Part shown: positions 61,372 through 64,000 of the stretch, one piece after another
Layout: each line of letters opens with the position of its first letter
Numbering within the stretch: the first letter of the stretch is position 1
Assembly (NCBI GenBank): GCA_014896315.1
Contig: JADBKP010000001.1
Span: 1-64,000 of the forward strand
DNA length: 64,000 nucleotides
Source: Limnochordales bacterium
GTDB lineage: Bacteria > Bacillota > Limnochordia > Limnochordales > DUMU01
Direction: 5' to 3'
Made by a program: the position numbers and the translations under genes
Notes under the pieces: model-generated
Told to the model about the DNA's origin: nothing
The model's input: only the letters and a program-made list of their open reading frames with translations
Databases searched by the model: none

Positions 61372-62571
61372 CTATTCATACAGGTGGTACTTCCGGGTTT
61401 CGGCAGCAAAGCGCCGCGCCTGTTCATCCCAGTCGGCCAGAATCGCCTGCGCCTCATCGCCGGCGTCGATCCGGCGTCGCAACTCGTCCCCACCGGCGAG
61501 TAGGTCGATGAAGAGATGCCGGGGGGACCGATCTCCTACCTCCGTTACCGGCTCATGAGGCCTGCGCCAGTCAAACTGCTGCGGAAAGAGCCGACGAGCG
61601 CAAACCAGCATGTGCACACCAACAGCGACAGCACGCACCGCAGTCCGTTCAACAATATGAACCTGTACGCCGCCACACAGCTGGCCCTGATGCTTGCTGA
61701 ACGTAGGTACAAACCAGAGCGGGCGGAAGATCACTCCGGGCAATTCCAGCGCATTGAGGGCGTCCGCCCACTTGTAAGGATCGATCCCCGGAGCGCCGAT
61801 GATCTCAAACGGCCTGGTCGTCCCCCGGCCCTCGGAGAACGTGGTTCCTTCAAAGAGACATGTGCCGGGGTAGAGGGTAAGCCCCTCAAGCGTAGGGAGG
61901 TTCGGTGACGGCATCACGTACGGCAGCCCGGTATCGTCATACCACATCTCCCGCCGCCACCCCAAAAGCGGCACCACCGTCAGGTCGGCCGGCCTGGCCT
62001 GGCGGTCGTTGAAGAACCGGGCAAGCTCCCCGATGGTCATCCCCGTCCGGATGGTAATCGGCTGCCTGCCCACGAATGAGGCAAACTCCATGTCAAGAAC
62101 GTTGCCCTCGCAAACCACGCCAGTGATGGGGTTTGGTCGGTCGAGTACGACCACCGGGAGGTTATAGTCGGCCGCCGCTTCCAGTAAGTAGGCAAGGGTA
62201 TAAAGGTAAGTATAATAACGGCAACCGGCATCCTGGATATCAAAGATGAAGACGTCGATGTCACGCACCATCTCCGGCGTCGGACGGCGTGTCTTACCAT
62301 ACAGGCTGTATACGGGAAGTCCGGTGCGAGGATCGATTTCGTTACCGATATGAACTCCGTCCTGCGCCGCCCCCCGGATGCCGTGCTCGGGTCCAAAAAG
62401 CGCTGTCAGCCGGACCAGTTCCCGGCTGGCCAGAAGATCTATGTTGGCGCGCAGCCGGCTGTCGACACCGGTCGGGTTGGTGACCAGCCCCGCCCGAGCG
62501 CCCCGAAACCTCCGGGCGGCCTCATGTTTTCCGGAAAGAAAGACTTCGAGACCACTGGCCACTCTTGCCAT
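61372..62571 (-). CDS. namZ: Exo-beta-N-acetylmuramidase (DUF1343, NamZ family)
   Basis: A 399-residue enzyme of the DUF1343 family (glycosidase family of B. subtilis YbbC/NamZ), which removes MurNAc from the non-reducing end of glycan chains. Family blocks are LFGPEHGIRGAAQDGVHIG, GLPVYSLYGKTRRPTPEMV, FDIQDAGCRYYTYLYTL and PSPNLPTLEGLTLYPGTCLF followed by EGTTFSEGRGTTRPF. There is no signal peptide, as in several relatives that act on internalised fragments. AAGGAGG precedes the ATG. It is first in the wall-salvage group, 31 bases behind ispDF. Confidence 0.93.
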   Translation of the reverse strand: MARVASGLEVFLSGKHEAARRFRGARAGLVTNPTGVDSRLRANIDLLASRELVRLTALFGPEHGIRGAAQDGVHIGNEIDPRTGLPVYSLYGKTRRPTPEMVRDIDVFIFDIQDAGCRYYTYLYTLAYLLEAAADYNLPVVVLDRPNPITGVVCEGNVLDMEFASFVGRQPITIRTGMTIGELARFFNDRQARPADLTVVPLLGWRREMWYDDTGLPYVMPSPNLPTLEGLTLYPGTCLFEGTTFSEGRGTTRPFEIIGAPGIDPYKWADALNALELPGVIFRPLWFVPTFSKHQGQLCGGVQVHIVERTAVRAVAVGVHMLVCARRLFPQQFDWRRPHEPVTEVGDRSPRHLFIDLLAGGDELRRRIDAGDEAQAILADWDEQARRFAAETRKYHLYE

Positions 62572-62602
62572 CAGCCCGCCTCCTTGCCCTGAGTCCGTTT
62601 GA

Positions 62603-63964
62603 TTAGCACGTTACCGAACCGGCGCGCAAAAGCAGCACAACCGCCTCCGCCGCCATACCCTCACCCGCTCCCACCCATCCGAGCCCCTCGCCGGTCTTGG
62701 CCTTGAAGCTCACCTGCGTCCGGTCGACGCCCAGCGTCTCAGCCAGCCGGGCCACTATCGCCTCCGCATAGGGAGCGAGCCTGGGCCGCTCCGCTGCCAC
62801 CACCGTGTCCACGTTCACTACCTGCCAGCCCTTTTCCTCCAGTAGCCGGCGCACCCTGGCCAGAAGAGACAGGCTGCTCACACCCTCCCACCGGGGATCG
62901 GTGTCGGGAAAGTGCCGACCGATGTCACCCAGACCCGCCGCTCCCAGACAGGCGTCGATCACGGCATGGGTGAGCACATCGGCATCAGAATGACCGGCCA
63001 GGCCCAGATCGTAAGGAATGGTTACGCCTCCCAGCACTAGCGGTCGCCCCGCCACCAGACGGTGAACGTCCGTCCCCAGTCCCACCCGCAACTTAGGCAG
63101 TTGCATCACCGGTCTCATGAGCCCTCCTGCTTCTGCCACCTCCCGCAGCCGCCTTGCCATGATCGCCTCAGCCAGCTCGAGATCCTCCGGCACGGTGATC
63201 TTGATATTTGCCCGTTCACCCGGCACAAGCCGTACCGGAAAACCAGCCGCCTCAAGCAGTCCCGCCTCGTCGCTGGCCACCCGACCGACCGCCCGCGCCT
63301 GGCGCAGGGCCTCCTCATACCAGTCGATCCGGAAAACCTGCGGCGTCTGAACCGCCCACAATCCCGTCCGGTCCACGGTCTCCGCCACCAGCGGCAGCCT
63401 TTCTTCCGCCTGCGCCCCCTCCCCCGGTTCGCCGCGCTTGACCGTGTCGCTCACCGGCAGGGCGGCCACAGCCGCCCCCGCCCCGGGTGCTCTCGCTGCC
63501 GCAATCACACGCCGGAAAAGCCGCGGCGTGGCGAGCGGTCGTACCCCATCGTGAACGGCGACCCATTCCCACCGCCGCTTCCGGTCGGCAGCAAGCAGCG
63601 CCGAAACGCCCCGGGCCACTGACTCCTGCCGGGTTATCCCACCTTCCACAACGGCTATGAGTTTGGGTCTAACTGTGGCGGGTATGAGCGAACTCCAATC
63701 TCCCTCTGACCCGGTTGCCCCCCGATCGGGGGGTAGGACGAGAACCAATCCCGCCACCTCGGGTGTTTGCACCACCGCTTCCAGGGTCCAGGCCAGCAAA
63801 GGCCGGCCAGCTAAGGGAAGAAACTGTTTGGGGATGGCACCTCCGAAACGCTCTCCCCTCCCGGCGGCCACAACCACCGCACCAACAGCCGGACCTGTCT
63901 CCACAGAACCTGTGTCGCCTATACCTGCCTGCGGTCTCCCTGTCAAGAATCCCTCACCGGTCAT
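62603..63964 (-). CDS. ispDF: Bifunctional IspD/IspF of the MEP isoprenoid pathway
   Basis: A 453-residue fusion. About residues 26-270 are IspD (2-C-methyl-D-erythritol 4-phosphate cytidylyltransferase), with VVVAAGRGERFGGAIPKQFL, VHDGVRPL and IKITVPEDLELAEAIM. About 290-450 are IspF (MECDP synthase), with GLGTDVHRL, AGHSDADVLTHAVIDACLGA and GDIGRHFPDTDPRW, which bind zinc and substrate, ending in FKAKTGEGLGWVG. The fusion catalyses steps three and five of the MEP pathway. GAGGAAG precedes the ATG, which lies 36 bases from the right edge. Confidence 0.96.
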   Translation of the reverse strand: MTGEGFLTGRPQAGIGDTGSVETGPAVGAVVVAAGRGERFGGAIPKQFLPLAGRPLLAWTLEAVVQTPEVAGLVLVLPPDRGATGSEGDWSSLIPATVRPKLIAVVEGGITRQESVARGVSALLAADRKRRWEWVAVHDGVRPLATPRLFRRVIAAARAPGAGAAVAALPVSDTVKRGEPGEGAQAEERLPLVAETVDRTGLWAVQTPQVFRIDWYEEALRQARAVGRVASDEAGLLEAAGFPVRLVPGERANIKITVPEDLELAEAIMARRLREVAEAGGLMRPVMQLPKLRVGLGTDVHRLVAGRPLVLGGVTIPYDLGLAGHSDADVLTHAVIDACLGAAGLGDIGRHFPDTDPRWEGVSSLSLLARVRRLLEEKGWQVVNVDTVVAAERPRLAPYAEAIVARLAETLGVDRTQVSFKAKTGEGLGWVGAGEGMAAEAVVLLLRAGSVTC

Positions 63965-63982
63965 CCCGCTAACTTCCTCTGG

Positions 63983-64000
63983 CCGACCGGCACCGGTCGG
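63983..64000. terminator. Palindrome at the right edge
   Basis: CCGACCGG and CCGGTCGG are perfect arms with a 2-base loop, cut off by the window end. It may terminate the gene upstream of ispDF or be part of the ispDF leader. Confidence 0.3.

Overview
This 64 kb stretch is G+C-rich, gene-dense chromosome. It fits a diderm, endospore-forming member of the Bacillota; Limnochordia-like lineages are my best guess, by inference only. CotF-type spore coat genes and good sigma-A promoters with purine-rich ribosome binding sites point to Bacillota. Three signal-peptide beta-barrels ending in Phe, a LolA-like protein, and solute-binding proteins with ordinary signal peptides instead of lipoboxes point to an outer membrane and periplasm. 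No tRNA, rRNA gene, CRISPR array or intact transposase was seen.

Layout. 1-0.15 kb: promoter and boxA leader of what looks like an rRNA operon reading leftward out of the window. 0.3-8.7 kb: small beta-barrel, leuCD, a hydrolase, a self-contained 59-residue gene, two spore coat genes, a second barrel, a DNA methyltransferase and a peroxiredoxin. 8.7-26.2 kb: metabolic genes (CocE-type hydrolase, glycosyltransferase, two aldo/keto reductases, FAD oxidoreductase, HAD phosphatase, Gfo/Idh/MocA dehydrogenase, TGS-kinase, YgjP protease, SPFH protein) and a HEAT-like protein with a TFIIB/cyclin-like C-terminus. 26.5-32.7 kb: a DUF5694 gene, then a MarR-controlled operon of RND transporter, LolA-like protein and outer-membrane barrel with a palindromic operator. 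32.8-39.3 kb: gene wreckage, then a two-gene ABC exporter with zinc ribbons and a fused DUF1854 domain. 39.5-41.2 kb: a c-di-AMP (ydaO-type) riboswitch and promoter in front of a destroyed KimA-like potassium transporter gene. 41.2-44.5 kb: coaBC, a lipoprotein and an HtrA protease. 44.7-51.6 kb: three sugar-type solute-binding proteins around a DUF4855 protein, preceded by a decayed DUF4855 copy, with no permease or ATPase. 51.8-57.2 kb: frameshifted class V aminotransferase, MATE exporter with its MarR regulator and operator, O-antigen-ligase-like protein and a broken TlpA-like gene. 57.5-64 kb: cell-wall salvage operon (NamZ, BadF-type sugar kinase, AmiE-like serine hydrolase, solute-binding protein) behind ispDF.

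Two themes stand out. One is envelope traffic: RND/LolA/barrel, MATE, ABC, periplasmic binding proteins and murein recycling. The other is gene decay: about ten remnants or frameshifted genes lie among intact ones.
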